Positions 35,821 through 47,453 of a DNA stretch of 64,000 nucleotides are shown here, in pieces. The stretch spans positions 605,996-669,995 of the forward strand of contig JAAOMT010000591.1 of NCBI GenBank assembly GCA_016748015.1. Reading direction: 5' to 3'. The stretch's first letter is position 1. Every line of letters begins with the position of its first letter. The translations under genes and the position numbers were made by a program. This stretch comes from Geosiphon pyriformis (lineage: Eukaryota > Glomeromycota > Glomeromycetes > Archaeosporales > Geosiphonaceae). The notes under the pieces were generated by a model. The model made no database searches and had not been told where the DNA came from. It saw only the letters and a program-made list of their open reading frames with translations.

Positions 35821-36637
35821 AGAAAAAAAAATAGAAATGCTAATGGCTTGTCATAAATAAGACAAATCTAAAAACATTTGAACCCAAAAATATAACAAAA
35901 AATAAATACACAAAAATATTAACAACTCCAATATTATATTAATACTCAACAGTTCAAGAAGAAATTATATCAAAAAGAACAAAACAATATAAAACAACAA
36001 TCAAAATATTTTATTACTTACCAAAATACATTATATCAAAAAAACAAAAAAAATCCAAGTCAATTACTCAGAGTAATCACAGAACTAAAGAAAGGAACAA
36101 TACTATACAATATGCACTCAGATCTGACAACAAAATATTTTCATAAAGAAGCAACCATAAAAAGAACCAAAAAAAGGTATTACTGGCCATTAATATATTC
36201 AAACATCATCCAATATGTTCAAAATTGTAATGCTTGTCAAAAAAAAGGAGGAACAAAATCCAGTAAACCATTAAGACCAATTAAAGTGAGACAACTATTT
36301 AATAGAATTAGAATTGACTTAGTCAGATCATTAACAATAATCAGCAGAAGCAACTATTATATAATAGTAGTTATAGACTATCTTACAAAATAGCCAGAGA
36401 TGAAAGCAATTCAAAGAGCAGATGCAAAATCCATAGCTAAATTTGTTTATTAAGATTTGGTTTGTTAACATAAATGTCAAAAAAAATTGTTATTAGATTA
36501 AGGAACTCACTTTGTAAACAGAACATTAGCAGAATTAAGCCAAAAATTTAGAATCAAGAGACTATTTCATCATCATATTATTCACAAACAAATAGTTTAG
36601 TTGAAAAGTTCAACAGAATATTATGTAAAGCAATCGC
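35821..36637 (+). pseudogene. Element D2: integrase, first part
   Basis: The RNase H-integrase linker, then the integrase zinc region (MHSDLTTKYFHKEA; NCNACQKKGG) and the catalytic core: RIDLVRSL (first Asp kept), VIDYLTK, and LLLD-stop-GTHFVN, which holds the second Asp. It stops at YVKQS (36637), split by A2. The right half resumes at 47856. RNase H and most of RT, expected between 22689 and here, are absent because of the deletion at 35820. Stops and transitions are frequent. Confidence 0.8.
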
Positions 36638-36694
36638 TGTTACCTGAGTAGAAAAACCGATCCAAAGTTATGAAAAAACGTGACCAAAATGTGA

Positions 36695-36890
36695 CATAAT
36701 ACAGAATAATGCACAATAACATTGGATAACACGTTATAACATAGGATAACGTGTTATAACACAGGATAACACAGAATAGTGCACAATAACATAGGATAAC
36801 GTGTTATAACGTAGGATAACACAGAATAACATGTAATAATATTAGATAACGTGTTATAACATAGGATAACTAACGATAACATAGAAAAAC
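36695..36890. repeat. Palindrome-rich tandem repeats in family A U3
   Basis: Irregular 10-20 base units of the type ATAACATAGG and ATAACGTGTTATAAC. They contain the palindrome GTTATAAC many times. Conserved in the A2 3' LTR (46796-46985) and A1 (22735-22935), where CpG steps are largely TpG/CpA. Position upstream of TATA suggests a cluster of protein-binding sites; inference. Confidence 0.7.
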
Positions 36891-36969
36891 GAAGCAATAA
36901 CAGAAACAACAAAGCAATAATTAGCAATAGCGAGACAATTGAAAGCAATCCTGTAAAACCAAAAGAATG

Positions 36970-36977
36970 TATAAAAG
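36970..36977 (+). promoter_or_regulatory. TATA box of A2 5' LTR
   Basis: TATAAAAG in GAATGTATAAAAGCAAGTAG, identical in A1 (23022) and the A2 3' LTR (47074). Probable core promoter. Confidence 0.6.
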
Positions 36978-37730
36978 CAAGTAGTTGTAGAAGTGAGAAA
37001 AGACAGACAGATAGATACAAACCTCTAGACAAGAATTAAATATTCATACCTCTTCATCTTTTATTATCTTCCCTATTTCATCTTCTGAAATAAACCAATT
37101 ATTAAAAAGATATCAGAATCACGAATTTATGTTCTCAAACTTCGTGGAATTTATGTGAATTAACCCTTGTCTCGTACCTCTGTTCTAGGACAGATGTTTT
37201 TAGCATAACCACCTCGAACCTATTAACGATTTGGACCGATCGCTCTTGATCACGGTAATTGACAATACTAATTTATCTTTTCTCTCTTTCTTTTTTTTTT
37301 TCTTTTTTTTTTTCTTTTTTTTTTCTTTTTCTGTCTTATTTTTGTAGAGTGGCAACATAGTAAAATTGACTGTTTGAGAATAGACTTCGTGATAGCCTGG
37401 TAAAAGAGAAAAGCTCCCTCTAAGTTTTGAATATTAACATTATCTTGTTAGTTTACCAGAAGGGTGAAAAGACAACACTAGACCCTAATGACTGCACTCA
37501 TTAGCTCGGAGAAGAAAGCTCACATTTACGAAAAACGTTGCAATCAATGAAAGACAAACTCTGTGCCTTATAACCAAAGAACTCAATAGGTAAATTCACA
37601 TCCAGAAATAGACCTTCAGAGACTGATAATCAAGACTAAGCCAACAGAATTACATGGAAGACACATCATCCATAATTGAGAGCACCAAATGTTACCATTT
37701 TCTATATTTACCAAGTTTACCTGTAACATT

Positions 37731-37747
37731 TGGTGCTCCCTGTGAGG
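37731..37747 (+). other. Primer-binding site of A2
   Basis: TGGTGCTCCCTGTGAGG, two bases after the 5' LTR. Same sequence as B1; D2 and A1 carry G-to-A variants. Confidence 0.75.
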
Positions 37748-37790
37748 TTATAAATCCACAGAGACAGAGCACCCCCAAAAATACATAAAA

Positions 37791-39700
37791 GTGGTGACTA
37801 TTAGAACAATAGGAAAAGACCACTCCTTGTATGGAAAAGCACTATTTCAATACTTTTGAAAAGACCTAGGAATACCAGCAGAAATTACTTATGTAGAAAG
37901 TAATTTTTGTAACTATATCAATGCAAAAATTGACTGCTTATTAGGCCACACAACTAATACAGGAAGACTTGGAGAACAAATCCATCAAAGCTTACTAGGG
38001 TACTCAACAGCCACAACTACCTGAGCAATCACTGAAACTCTGTGCATAATCGATACAGACATTAAATATTATGTGGTACAACAATTTCCTCAAGTACAAC
38101 AACCAATGGAATCTGACCCTGAGGAATACAAAAACAAATCCAATAACCCCATAACTGTCCAAGCCAAGTCTATGGTCAACAAGAAACCAAGGGTTTTCTT
38201 CCCAATAACTCCATCATACCATCAGACACCCCAGAGTAGAATTGTATTCAACCCACCCCCAGAAACCCAGTCGAAAACACCATGAACTCCTGGAAATCCA
38301 CACCCTTGGAATCAAGACAGTTGGACCAAATCACTAGGAGAATACGGATTGCTGTTTGGAAATCTTACCCTAGTAACTGGTCAAACATAAGGAAACCCAT
38401 CAACTTGGGAACAGCCATCAGCACAAAACCTAGCAGAATCAGCATCTTTTCTGACAGAAGAAACAGCTATCTTACAATCTATTGGTTCAAGCGACAAAGG
38501 AAAACAACCAGCATTAGTACCTGGAGAACACTCGAATATGTGGACACCAATTTCTTTAAACATAACCAGTAACATCCCACCCATTAACCAGATTATGGCT
38601 TACCAGGATATTGCTAAATTGGAAAAATTCTCTGGTGAAGAAGATAATGCATATTCTTGGATCGCAGATGCTGAGAAAGCAATTACCACTAATGGTTGAA
38701 ATAATGATCACACAATTCAGACACTGCTGTTCTTTCTGACCAGAACTGCCGATTTGTGGTACCAGAGCCTCACAGAGAAGCCTACCTCCTTTACCGAGTT
38801 TAAACTCGCATTTCTGCAATACTTCTGTGACCCCAATATGTTAATCCGATTACAGAATCAATTCAGCATAATTAAACAAAAAGATCATGAAGCAGTAACT
38901 ACTTATCTCAAACGATTCAATCAAATCCTGCGTCAAATATTAGCTATCGAAAGGAACTACTACACCATGGCACAAGTTCTTAATCAATTCATTAAAAGAT
39001 TGCGGAATGGTATTCTAAAATCCATAAGACCCTACTATCTGACCAGTTTACAAGACACCGTCGCTCTCGCTTGCAATTTTGAGTCTGCAGAACAAGAAGC
39101 GAACCATACCCAAGCCGTTAATTTAGCCATTAATGGAACCTCTGACATCGACACAAAAATAACCCAATTGAGTGAGAAATTAACTCAGAAAATTGAGGGA
39201 TTTTTAGCCAGAACTACAGAAACTTATCAACCACCCCAACAGAGAGAAAATAACAACAACAGCAGATACCCACAGCAACAGAACTGTCAGTAACAGCAAC
39301 AACTTTGGAGATCCAATTCCCACAATTGTTACTACTACCAGAAACCTGAACACATTGCCTGTGACTGCAGAAGGAAGATCATGGACCAAAATCAAGAAAA
39401 CCCATACCAGCAACCCAGATATCAGCAAAACATGGTACTTCAATATTCCATACCTCAGAATCAACCACTTCTATATGCACAACAAGTCCTATACACTCAA
39501 CCACTACTCCAGAATTATTATTAACTACTACCAATGACACAAGCAATCCCTCACTATCAAACTTCCCCTTACAGCCTGTCTAGACTTCGAGCTATAGACT
39601 ATAATCAGGAATGAAAGAATCCCAACAACAATCAGGTGCAAACCAACAGTGGACTGTCTTGACCAATCCTTCGTGGTTCTGCCTAATCTCAACTAATACC
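37791..39700 (+). pseudogene. Element A2: gag
   Basis: The frame opens at GTG GTG (37791) in the context ATAAAAGTGG; there is no in-frame ATG near the start. One frame runs through gag into protease. Landmarks: FCNYINAKIDCLLGHTT (37910), DIAKLEKFSGEEDNAYSW (38610), ADLWYQSLTEKP, KLAFLQYFCDPN, AVTTYLKRFNQIL, DSLQ-type FESAEQEANHTQAV. The zinc knuckle near 39330 reads CYYYQKPEHIACDC, with the second Cys now Tyr (G-to-A). A Gln/Tyr/Pro-rich tail follows, as in A1 and C3. There are roughly ten to fifteen in-frame stops at Gln/Trp/Arg-type codons and none from indels. The 179-residue frame 38754-39293 is the longest open piece. Confidence 0.82.
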
Positions 39701-41235
39701 AACTAGATACCCAAATCAAGCTTCCTATTTTGGTCTTATGGAAGACCAAAGTTTTAATAAATCTACACCTATAGAAAGGGGGGATATAAAACAAATCTCC
39801 CAACCTTCCAAGCAAACAAAAAGCAATATCCCACCAGCCACTATTACTGAAGACACCATCATATTTCCTTTTGACATCGATAATTTGAACACCCATAGCC
39901 TTTTTAGTGAAGCAGCCATCAATCAAGATAAACCAATAACGGCCCTATACACCAATGCCAGAGTTGAAGGAATAGACATTAAATTAATTCTGGATAGTGG
40001 ATCAGCCAGTAGCATAATCACGAAGCAGCTCATGAACCAACTAGATCGCCGAGTAGACCATGCTGCTACTGTCTGGATTATTACAGCAAATGGAAACACA
40101 AAAACCCCGATAGGAGAAATTGACAACTTTCCCTTCAAGATTAATGGAATCCAAATCCCTACTAAAGTACTCGTTGTTACCAGATGAAATTAGAGATATC
40201 ATTTAGCATGAAACTATCCTATAATTTCTATCATTAATTAGCATATATTATCGTTTCAAATTATTACTTATGACATTAGCAAAAAATGCCCAAAATTATC
40301 ATTTAATTAATAACCCAAATTGTACACAACACAAATGTAACCTAATTGCGATGATCAATCATGCAATACCCCGAACTATGTAACATTCAGAAGTTCGCCG
40401 AAATTTGTAGAAATTCACCGAAATAATTGATAGTTTACCGAAATATCTAATAGTTTGCCGAAATGTATCTTTAGTTCAGCAAAATTGTAGAAAATAGCAA
40501 AGTTTAAGTTCATAGAATAATGTTACAACAAGTTGTATAAAAGAAGAGCTTCTCTCTTCGAGAAAATGTATCTTACTTTAGATTTATCTCTTAAAACCGT
40601 TCCTATATACACAAAAAGAAATAAATATCAAATAATTTGAAAAACCAAATTCTTTAATTATTGTACTTGAAAAATCTCCAAAACCCAACTAACATTTCGA
40701 AATTGATTAGCTACCAATTTCAGTAAACTGTTAGTGACTCCAGGCCTGGATAGAAAACGTTTCCCTTGATAAAATTCTATTTCTTTTACATCTCTTTTAT
40801 TTCCTTTTATTTTCTTATTATAATCATTAGGGTAATCTACAGATGAGATTCCTGTAGAAGAGTTGACTTTCACAGCAAAGTAACTACACATTTTTAGTGA
40901 GCTTCCAGACAAGCAATTCCTGGGAAAGAATTGACGTTTACTACAACGTAACTACATAAAGCAACTGGCATGGAATTGGCCATTCCACTTATAAGCCCAA
41001 CAAGTTCAAATTATAGGAGATAATTTGAAGATAAATTCAGTTACTGGAGGTTCAACCACATCCAGAAAACGTGAATTCACAGCAAACAAGTATCAACAAC
41101 ATTACAGAAAAGAGACCAAAAACCTCCAGTAACATCATCATGAAAACTACTCAATATTAAGCTCTAGTAGGAAACAATTGGTTGTCAAAAGCCAACACTA
41201 CTCTCAACAGGAACACTTAAGAACTTCAACTCACA
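39701..41235 (+). pseudogene. Element A2: aspartic protease, split by a solo LTR
   Basis: Open frame 39738-40187 carries the protease: ITALYTNARVEGIDIKLILDSGSASSIITKQL (the DSG catalytic triad is intact at about 39995) and GEIDNFPFKINGIQIPTKVLV. The solo C LTR cuts it after TCGT (40174). It resumes at 41139 with QY-TAA-ALVGNNWLSKANTTL. Inserted LTR plus duplication is 964 bases (1 modulo 3), and the frame shifts by exactly one, so the insertion was clean. A TAA at 41158 replaces the Gln found in D1. The enzyme would cut the polyprotein in the particle. Confidence 0.85.
40175..41134 (+). mobile_element. Solo family C LTR (C2) in the A2 protease
   Basis: 960 bases, TGTTACCAG to AGTAACA, flanked by TCGT (40171-40174) and TCAT (41135-41138), a 4-base duplication with one transition. 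No internal C sequence is attached, so it is a recombination remnant. It retains several TTCGCCGAAAT-type units (40391-40470) and TATAAAAG near 40537. Confidence 0.9.
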
Positions 41236-42279
41236 TTCAATGGACAGCATGCCCAAGTCCCAGCTATGTGCGGATACTTTAAAACCCAATGTACCAAGGA
41301 ACCCCTTATTGAATTCAAAGACACATCAATGTCACCAACCATTGAAACTTATCAGGTTTCATGGGCGGATGATTATCAAACTGAACTACCCCCACCACCA
41401 ACCTGGGGAGAAAAAGAAAAAGACAAAGCCGAAAAAGAATCCCAATCATCATTACTAGGATACATAACCTTAGACCAAAGAAACTTATTTTACCAACCCC
41501 CAAGACTAATATGTGTCAATTGTGGAAAAAAACTATCCACTATGAGCACATGTATTAGAGACAACAAAAAATGGCCCACCGCCACCAAATACTATTGCAG
41601 ACCTTGTTTACTGGAAAGATTTGGATGACCAAAATAACGAGACAAGTGGGACAACATGCTGTGTCTTGCATGTGGCGAAATCCTGCCAGATGAAGGACTC
41701 TGGAATGATATGCCTGGCAAAGGAGGAACATGCAATGAGGCTTGTCAATACACCATATTAATCAATGATTGGGTATGAAAGGAAACCCCCATCGAGGATG
41801 CTTGAAAACAAGCCCTCAACAGACTGGATGGTTATCCACACAATGACCATGAAATCTGGAGAATGGCAAGTGCCAAGGCTGAAGGTGCCATGCCCAAAGA
41901 AATATGAGAAATTAAGGACAACTCTTGGACGCCCAAATATAATGAACCTGACTATCCCAAGGATGATTTCTTCATAGATGATCCAGACGCATTTCAGAAC
42001 TGATATCAGGAATTGGCCCTGACTCGCGAAGAACAGAAGCAAAAGTTGGCTGATTTGAATACCAAACTGTGCAATCACTGTTTGATCCCCTGTCACTTCT
42101 AGTACTACGACAAATGTGATCTCATGTTCAATCCGTCTCCAAAAATACTGTTTCCAATTACTGAACTACCTGAGCCCAAAGAAGAGATATTGATCACAGA
42201 AAACATGTTGTTTCAAGATCCAACTAAGGATACTGAAACAGAACAGTATCTTGCATATTCCGACCTATTCAAAGAACTA
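41236..42279 (+). pseudogene. Element A2: Cys-rich module between protease and dUTPase
   Basis: Frame 41266-41628 and its continuation encode a spacer (TYQVSWADDY, PPPTWGEKE) and then a cysteine cluster: CVNCGKKLSTMSTC, KYYCRPCLLERFG, CLACGEILPD, GTCNEACQYTI (about 41512-41760). A helical stretch follows (ALNRLDGYPHNDHEIWRMASAKAEG). A second cluster, CNHCLIPCHF..YDKCDL (42070-42125), comes just before dUTPase. Spacing is conserved with A1, D1, D2 and C3. The pairs look like zinc ligands, but I recognise no named family. In-frame stops at 41629, near 41777 and beyond. Confidence 0.75.
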
Positions 42280-42735
42280 GAGCTAAAATGGTACAATGAC
42301 AACGAGAAAAGAATCTGTCCCAAAAGAGCGCATGACACTGATGCCAGTTTTGACCTATGATATCTCAGACAATTACCCATCATTATAGCCTCATATTCCC
42401 TCGTAAAAATAGATCTTAAGATAGTATTAGAAATTTTTGTTAGTACAATAGTACAAGTTGTCTCTTAATCTAGTCTAGCCAAGAAAAAAATTGACGTAAA
42501 AGGAGGAATCATCAATGCCAGTTACACAGGAAACATCATTGTAATGCTACAGAACAATTCGAACAGACCCTACAAAATAGAATCACAAGAAAAGATTGCC
42601 CAAACTATCTTCCTACCCCTAGTCAAAATACTCCAATTAACTCCAGTAACAACCTGAGAAGAGTTATGTCTCACTGCCCAAGGAATCAATGGGTTTGGAT
42701 CAAGTGGAAGAGGAAACGTACCAGTTAATTTCATG
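42280..42735 (+). pseudogene. Element A2: dUTPase
   Basis: Trimeric-type dUTPase domain with its five motifs in order: motif 1 ASFDL (42343), motif 2 SSLAKKK (42470), motif 3 GGIINASYTGNI (42500-42540; catalytic Asp changed to Asn), motif 4 AQTIF (42598), motif 5 NGFGSSGRG (42690). dUTPase hydrolyses dUTP to dUMP and would keep uracil out of element cDNA. Stops follow motif 1 (TGA, from an Arg codon) and lie near motif 2. Nearly the usual length for one subunit. Confidence 0.85.
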
Positions 42736-44060
42736 GAAGAAAACAGTGACCAAGTAAAATTTATCAATACTGATATCGTCATCTCCATTCCCCCATATCA
42801 ACAATACATCCTTAAGATAAATCGAAAGATCCAAGATCAAGCCTTGTTATTCGAAGCCAGTCCTGAAATCTGTTCTCTAGCCGATGTTGCTAATCTATAC
42901 CTACTGGCCAAAGCCCATAAACACTTCAAAATCTCCATCCACAACCTGACAGAAAATGTCATTGAAATCCCTGAAGGGACTCTCATCGGTTCCATATCTG
43001 CAGATATTCAGAATTCTGAAAAACTCCAGTCCATTCCAGATTTTACACAATTATTCTTATTCTGTGACATTACTTCACAAGTATGGAATTTGTCAAAAGA
43101 AAGTTACTTGTTCACACCAGAAGAGATCAATAAATTGAATTTAGGAAATTTAAGTACCCTGCAACAAATGCAACTCAAAGTCCTTCTGAATTAGTATGTT
43201 GATGTCTTTGCCAGCGAAAATGAGTTCAGACGCACTGACATTGTAAAACATCAGATTGATACGAGAGACACTCGACCGATTAAGCAATGAGCTTACCACG
43301 TATCTCTATTTGACAATAACCTAATTAAGCAAGAAGTGCAACGGATGCTTGATAACGGCCTAATCAAAAAATTGTTAAGCCTTTGGTTCTCTTCAGTAGT
43401 CTTGGTCACCAAGAAAAATAGAAAAGTGCAATTCTGCATAGATTATTGAAAACTAAATAGCATTACACGAGGAAATAGTTATTTTACTTCCCTTATTCAG
43501 AAAATTCTGGACAATCTAGGGAAAAAGAAATAGTTCTCGTCATTAGATTTAGCAAGTGGTTACTGGCAAGTTGAAATGGACCCCAAAGACAAAAAAAAAA
43601 CAGCGTTTACCACTCGAGACGGAAACTTCAAGTTTAACATAATGCCTTTTGGACTTTGTAATGCTCCTGCCACGTTTCAATGCCTGATGGATGTAGTATA
43701 CAAAGGAATCCTTTGGAAATCAGTAGTAGTCTACCTAGATAACACAAACGTGTTCTCTGAAACATTCGATGACCATTTGCTTCACCTGCAACAAGTCTTT
43801 GAATGCCTTCATAGTGCCAAATTGAAACTCAATCCCAAGAAGTACTTCTTTGAAAAAACCAAGTTAAAATTCCTAGAACATGTAATCAGCAAGGACAGAG
43901 TTAAACCCAATTCAGATAAAGTACAAAAAGTCAAGAATTTTTCAGCTCCAATCAACCTTAAAGAATTATGAGAATTTTTAGGATTGGCAGGATATTATTG
44001 TCAATTTGTCAAAGGTTTTTTGAACATCACAAAACCATTCCATCAATTGTTGTCCAAATA
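42736..44060 (+). pseudogene. Element A2: beta-rich spacer and reverse transcriptase
   Basis: The frame 42733-43194 carries the spacer seen between protease and RT in many gypsy elements (VISIPPYQQYIL, KHFKISIHNLTENVIEIPEGTLIG). RT follows: IDTRDTRPIKQ-stop-AYHV (43250), VQRMLDNGLI, FSSVVLVTKKN, FCIDY, SLDLASGYWQVEMDPKD, FGLCNAPATFQ and VVYLDNTNVFS (43725-43760). The last is the catalytic box, with the second Asp changed to Asn. KLKFLEHVISKDRVKPN and LGLAGYYCQFVKGF complete the thumb. Stops near 43193, 43288, 43447, 43532 and 43969 all fit Gln, Arg or Trp codons. Confidence 0.87.
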
Positions 44061-44534
44061 CATACCGTACTTGTGGAAGGAAGATCAACAGAAAACATTT
44101 GACTATCTCAAGCAGTGATTGATCACATCTCCAATCTTGATTTACCCAGATTTCACTAAACAGTTCATTGTCGCTACAGATGCCTCGAAAAATGCTCTAG
44201 GAGCAGTCTTATCACAAATAGGACCAGACAATAGAAAACACCTAGTTGCCTATGCTAGTCACAGCACTAGCCCAGCAGAAAAAAATTACAGCACAACAGA
44301 TCTGGAATGTCTCACCATTTATTGGGTCTACAGACTTGGAAACATTACCTCAGTCAACCATTTGACCTATATACCGACCACAAAGAACTTATTTGGTTAC
44401 TCAACAATCCACAACTAGAAGAAAAATATGCAAGATGGAGTACTTATCTGCAACAATTCACATTCAAAGTCCATTACAAGGAAGGATCCAAGAACACCAA
44501 TGCCGAAAGTTTGTTGAGAATACCACAAACCTAA
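44061..44534 (+). pseudogene. Element A2: RNase H
   Basis: IVATDASKNALGAVLSQ (first Asp, 44173), KNYSTTDLECLTIYW (Glu), then after a one-base frame change near 44325 the reading continues as LYTDHKELIWLL (Asp, 44368) and KNTNAESLLR, where NADSLSR is usual (C3 has NVDSLSR). Typical gypsy RNase H, removing RNA from the cDNA hybrid. The frameshift is one of the few indels in A2. Confidence 0.85.
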
Positions 44535-44699
44535 TCCCAGACTCATGGACACACTCACTTATCAATGACTACATCAGTACCTATCGACACTACATTTCAA
44601 GGAGATATTATCTCAACAGGAACAAAGTACCATATAAAAACAAGCCCGAAATTATTTTATTCAAGACAACCAACTATATTGATGAGAATGCCAAAACCA

Positions 44700-45911
44700 C
44701 CCCAATCCACAATAACTAATCAAGAACAGTGAAAGAGAAACTATACTATATAGCGTGCACTCAGATCTGACTGCAGGACACTTTAACAAAGATGCTATCT
44801 TCAAAAGAACATTAAACTTATACTATTGGCCAATGATATACAAAGACATTTTCGAATACATGCTCAATTGTGACACATGTCAGCAAAGAGGAGGAGCAAG
44901 ATCAACAGAACCACTTCAACCCATTCCAGTTGGAAATCTATTTGATAGAATCGGGATTGACTTGGTTGGATTTCTTTCAATTACATCCCAAGGAAATTGC
45001 TATATCACTGTAGCCATAGACTATCTTACAAAATGGCCAGAAGCCAGAGCAATCCAAGTGGCCAATGCCAAAACAGTAGCCAAATTTGTGCATCAAGACT
45101 TAATTTGCTGACATGGATGTTCGAAAGAATTATTATCTGATCAGGGAACACACTTTGTTAATAATACACTAACTAAACTAAGCCAATGGTTTGGAATAAA
45201 GAAACTCTTATCATCACCATACTACTCACAAACAAATGGACTGGTAGAACAATTTAACAGAACACTGTGCGAAGCACTAGCAAAAATAAGTCATGAAAAC
45301 AAACAAAAATGGGACTTATTCATACTTTCTGTACTCTTTGCATACCAAACATTGAAACAAAATATGACTCAGTTCACACCGTTTGAACTAGTCTATGGAA
45401 AAAAAGCTACGTTACTGATTGAATGAGTAATACCGTCATACCTAACAGAAACAATCAATGAAGAGAATTTTGAAGCTACCTTATACCAAAGAACGTATCA
45501 GCTAATGAAAACGTTGGAAAACAATCAAAGAACAGCAGCTGACAATATTAGTTATGCTCAAGAATGACAAAAAGAAAGACATGATAAACACCTATCAGAA
45601 CAACCAATGAAATTCAAGATTGGAGACCAAGTACTGTTATATCGTACAAAAGCTGAGAAACAATGGAGTGGAAAGTTTGACCCAAAGTGGAATGGTCCAT
45701 TCCACATACACGAAGCATTAGAAAATGGAGCTTACAAATTACGATTGGAAGACAGAATTTTAAAAAAAGTAGCGCATAGAAATCGGTTAAAAATTTATCA
45801 TGAAAAACAGGAATCATTGTCATCAGTACTTTAACTAGGAACACAAATTTCATTAATTAGACCAAAAGATATACCACAAGATTTGGAACCAATCATCATC
45901 ATCGAAACATA
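44700..45911 (+). pseudogene. Element A2: integrase
   Basis: Zinc-binding N-terminus with H-x-H spacing (VHSDLTAGHFNKDA) and CDTCQQRGG. The catalytic core has all three acidic residues: GIDLVGFL (44960), LLSDQGTHFVNN (45137) and GLVEQFNRTL (45240). The C-terminus has the GPY/F-type stretch WNGPFHIHEALENGAYKL (45690-45740) and ends LEPIIIIET before TAG 45909, as in C3 (LEPIIIIE). Stops at 45109 (TGA, Arg in C3), 45424, 45565 and 45832. No chromodomain is seen. This is the best-kept family A integrase. Confidence 0.88.
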
Positions 45912-45992
45912 GACAACGGGCAGCAAATTAAATTGGAGAATTCAAATATATATAGCATCCAAAAAGCAGCAAGAAACGATAGAAATTTCAAC

Positions 45993-46727
45993 ATGGACTT
46001 TTCAGATCAAATTTTAAAATTATCTAAACAATTATTTGAAACAATTCAAAAATCGACATCTCAAATAGAAATAACAATTGATAAAAAAGAGATATGGTAC
46101 AAAAATAAGAGCAAGAGAGGGGAGAATGAGAGTTCAATTAGAATTAAACATTTCTTTCCCTACCCACCACCCAAAAGGCAATGTTGGAGGAAAAATTGTC
46201 TTTGGACAGGAGGTGGAAAAAAAGAAGGCAAAAAACAAGAAAAAGGTTACAAAAAAAGATACTTGGTTCTCGAGCTTGAAGAAATAAAAGAAGCTTTAGC
46301 TTGTGGAACTGAACTCCCCGAAACAGGGGAGTAGACACCTGACAACGCCCAGAAATGGAAAGAAAGACTTTTCCCAGCTTATTGGTTCTACAAAATTGGA
46401 GAACAGCTTGACTTGAAAACACCATACGAAGACCTCAGCCAGAAAACGTTCAACAAAGAAGCAATACAACAAGTAGAAAAATTCATAGGGAAAAACAACC
46501 TGACTCTACATTACAAAGCAGCATACCAACTATATGCTGCCTTCCAACATTGCCCAAATGTGCTACTGAACGGATCTATGAAAACCATAACGGTTAACAA
46601 CATAGGACGAATAACCAATCAACAGTTCAAAGACCTACAAAAGGCAATACTCGAGACAACAATCGAACATTACACAAACGAAGCCACGATAACAGATACA
46701 TACAGTTTTGCAGAAGCTCAATTTTAA
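45993..46727 (+). pseudogene. Element A2: ORF3, conserved protein of unknown function
   Basis: ATG 45993 to TAA 46727, 244 codons with a single in-frame stop (TAG 46332). It aligns along its length with C3 ORF3: SQIEITIDKKEI with SITINGSQI, FPAYWFYKIGEQL with IPIYKYFQIRKTL, and LHYKAAYQLYAAFQHCPNVL with THYKLRATLRLYDLFNTCENVL; then TVNNIGRITNQQF with VQYIGKLTELKF. A Lys-rich basic stretch lies at 46200-46260. There is no signal peptide, transmembrane segment, zinc motif or chromodomain, so it is not an obvious envelope. It lies where retroviruses carry env or accessory genes. The stop overlaps the start of the polypurine tract. Confidence 0.75.
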
Positions 46728-46741
46728 AAAGAGAGGGATAA
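46726..46741 (+). other. Polypurine tract of A2
   Basis: AAAAAGAGAGGGATAA directly before the 3' LTR (TGTTACC at 46742), the expected primer site for plus-strand DNA. D1 has AAAAGGAGGAAATAA at the same place (52551). Confidence 0.75.
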
Positions 46742-47410
46742 TGTTACCCAAGTAGAAAAACCGATCCAAAGTTATGAAAAAACATGACCAAAATGTAACA
46801 TAACACAGAATAATGCGCAATAACATTGGATAACACGTTATAACATAGGATAACATGTAATAACGCAGAATAACACAGAATAGTGTGCAATAATGTAGGA
46901 TAATGTGTTATAACGCAGGATAACACAGAATAACATGTAATAACGTTAGATAATGTGTTATAATATAGGATAACTAGCGATAATATAGAAAAATGAAGCA
47001 ATAACAGAAACAACAAAGCAATAGCTAGCAATAGCGAGACAATTGAAAGCAATTCTGTAAAACCAAAAGAATGTATAAAAGCAAGTAGTTGTAGAAGTGA
47101 GAAAAGGCAGAGAAGAAAAAATAAATACAAACTTCTAGACCAGAAATTAAAATATTCATATCCCTTCATCCTTTATTATCTTCCCTAGTTCATCTTCTGA
47201 AATAAATCAATTATTAAAAGAAATCAGAATCGCGAATTCATGTTCTCAAACTTCATGAAATTTATGTGAATTAACTCTTGTTTTATACCTCTGTTCTAGA
47301 ACAAATGCTCTTAAGATAACTGCCTCAAACCTATTAATGATTTGGACTGATTGCTTTTGATTATGGCAATTGACAATACTAATTTATTTTTTCTCTTTCT
47401 TTTTTTTTTC

Positions 47411-47453
<43 letters not shown>

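Larger units (their letters stand above)
36638..37728 (+). mobile_element. Element A2 5' LTR
   Basis: TGTTACCTG to CTGTAACA. U3 has ATAACA/GTTATAAC/TAACGTGTTA repeats at 36695-36890. TATAAAAG is at 36970-36977. A pyrimidine tract with T-runs is at 37283-37335; in the 3' LTR it is longer (47392-47455), which accounts for most of the length difference. Confidence 0.88.
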
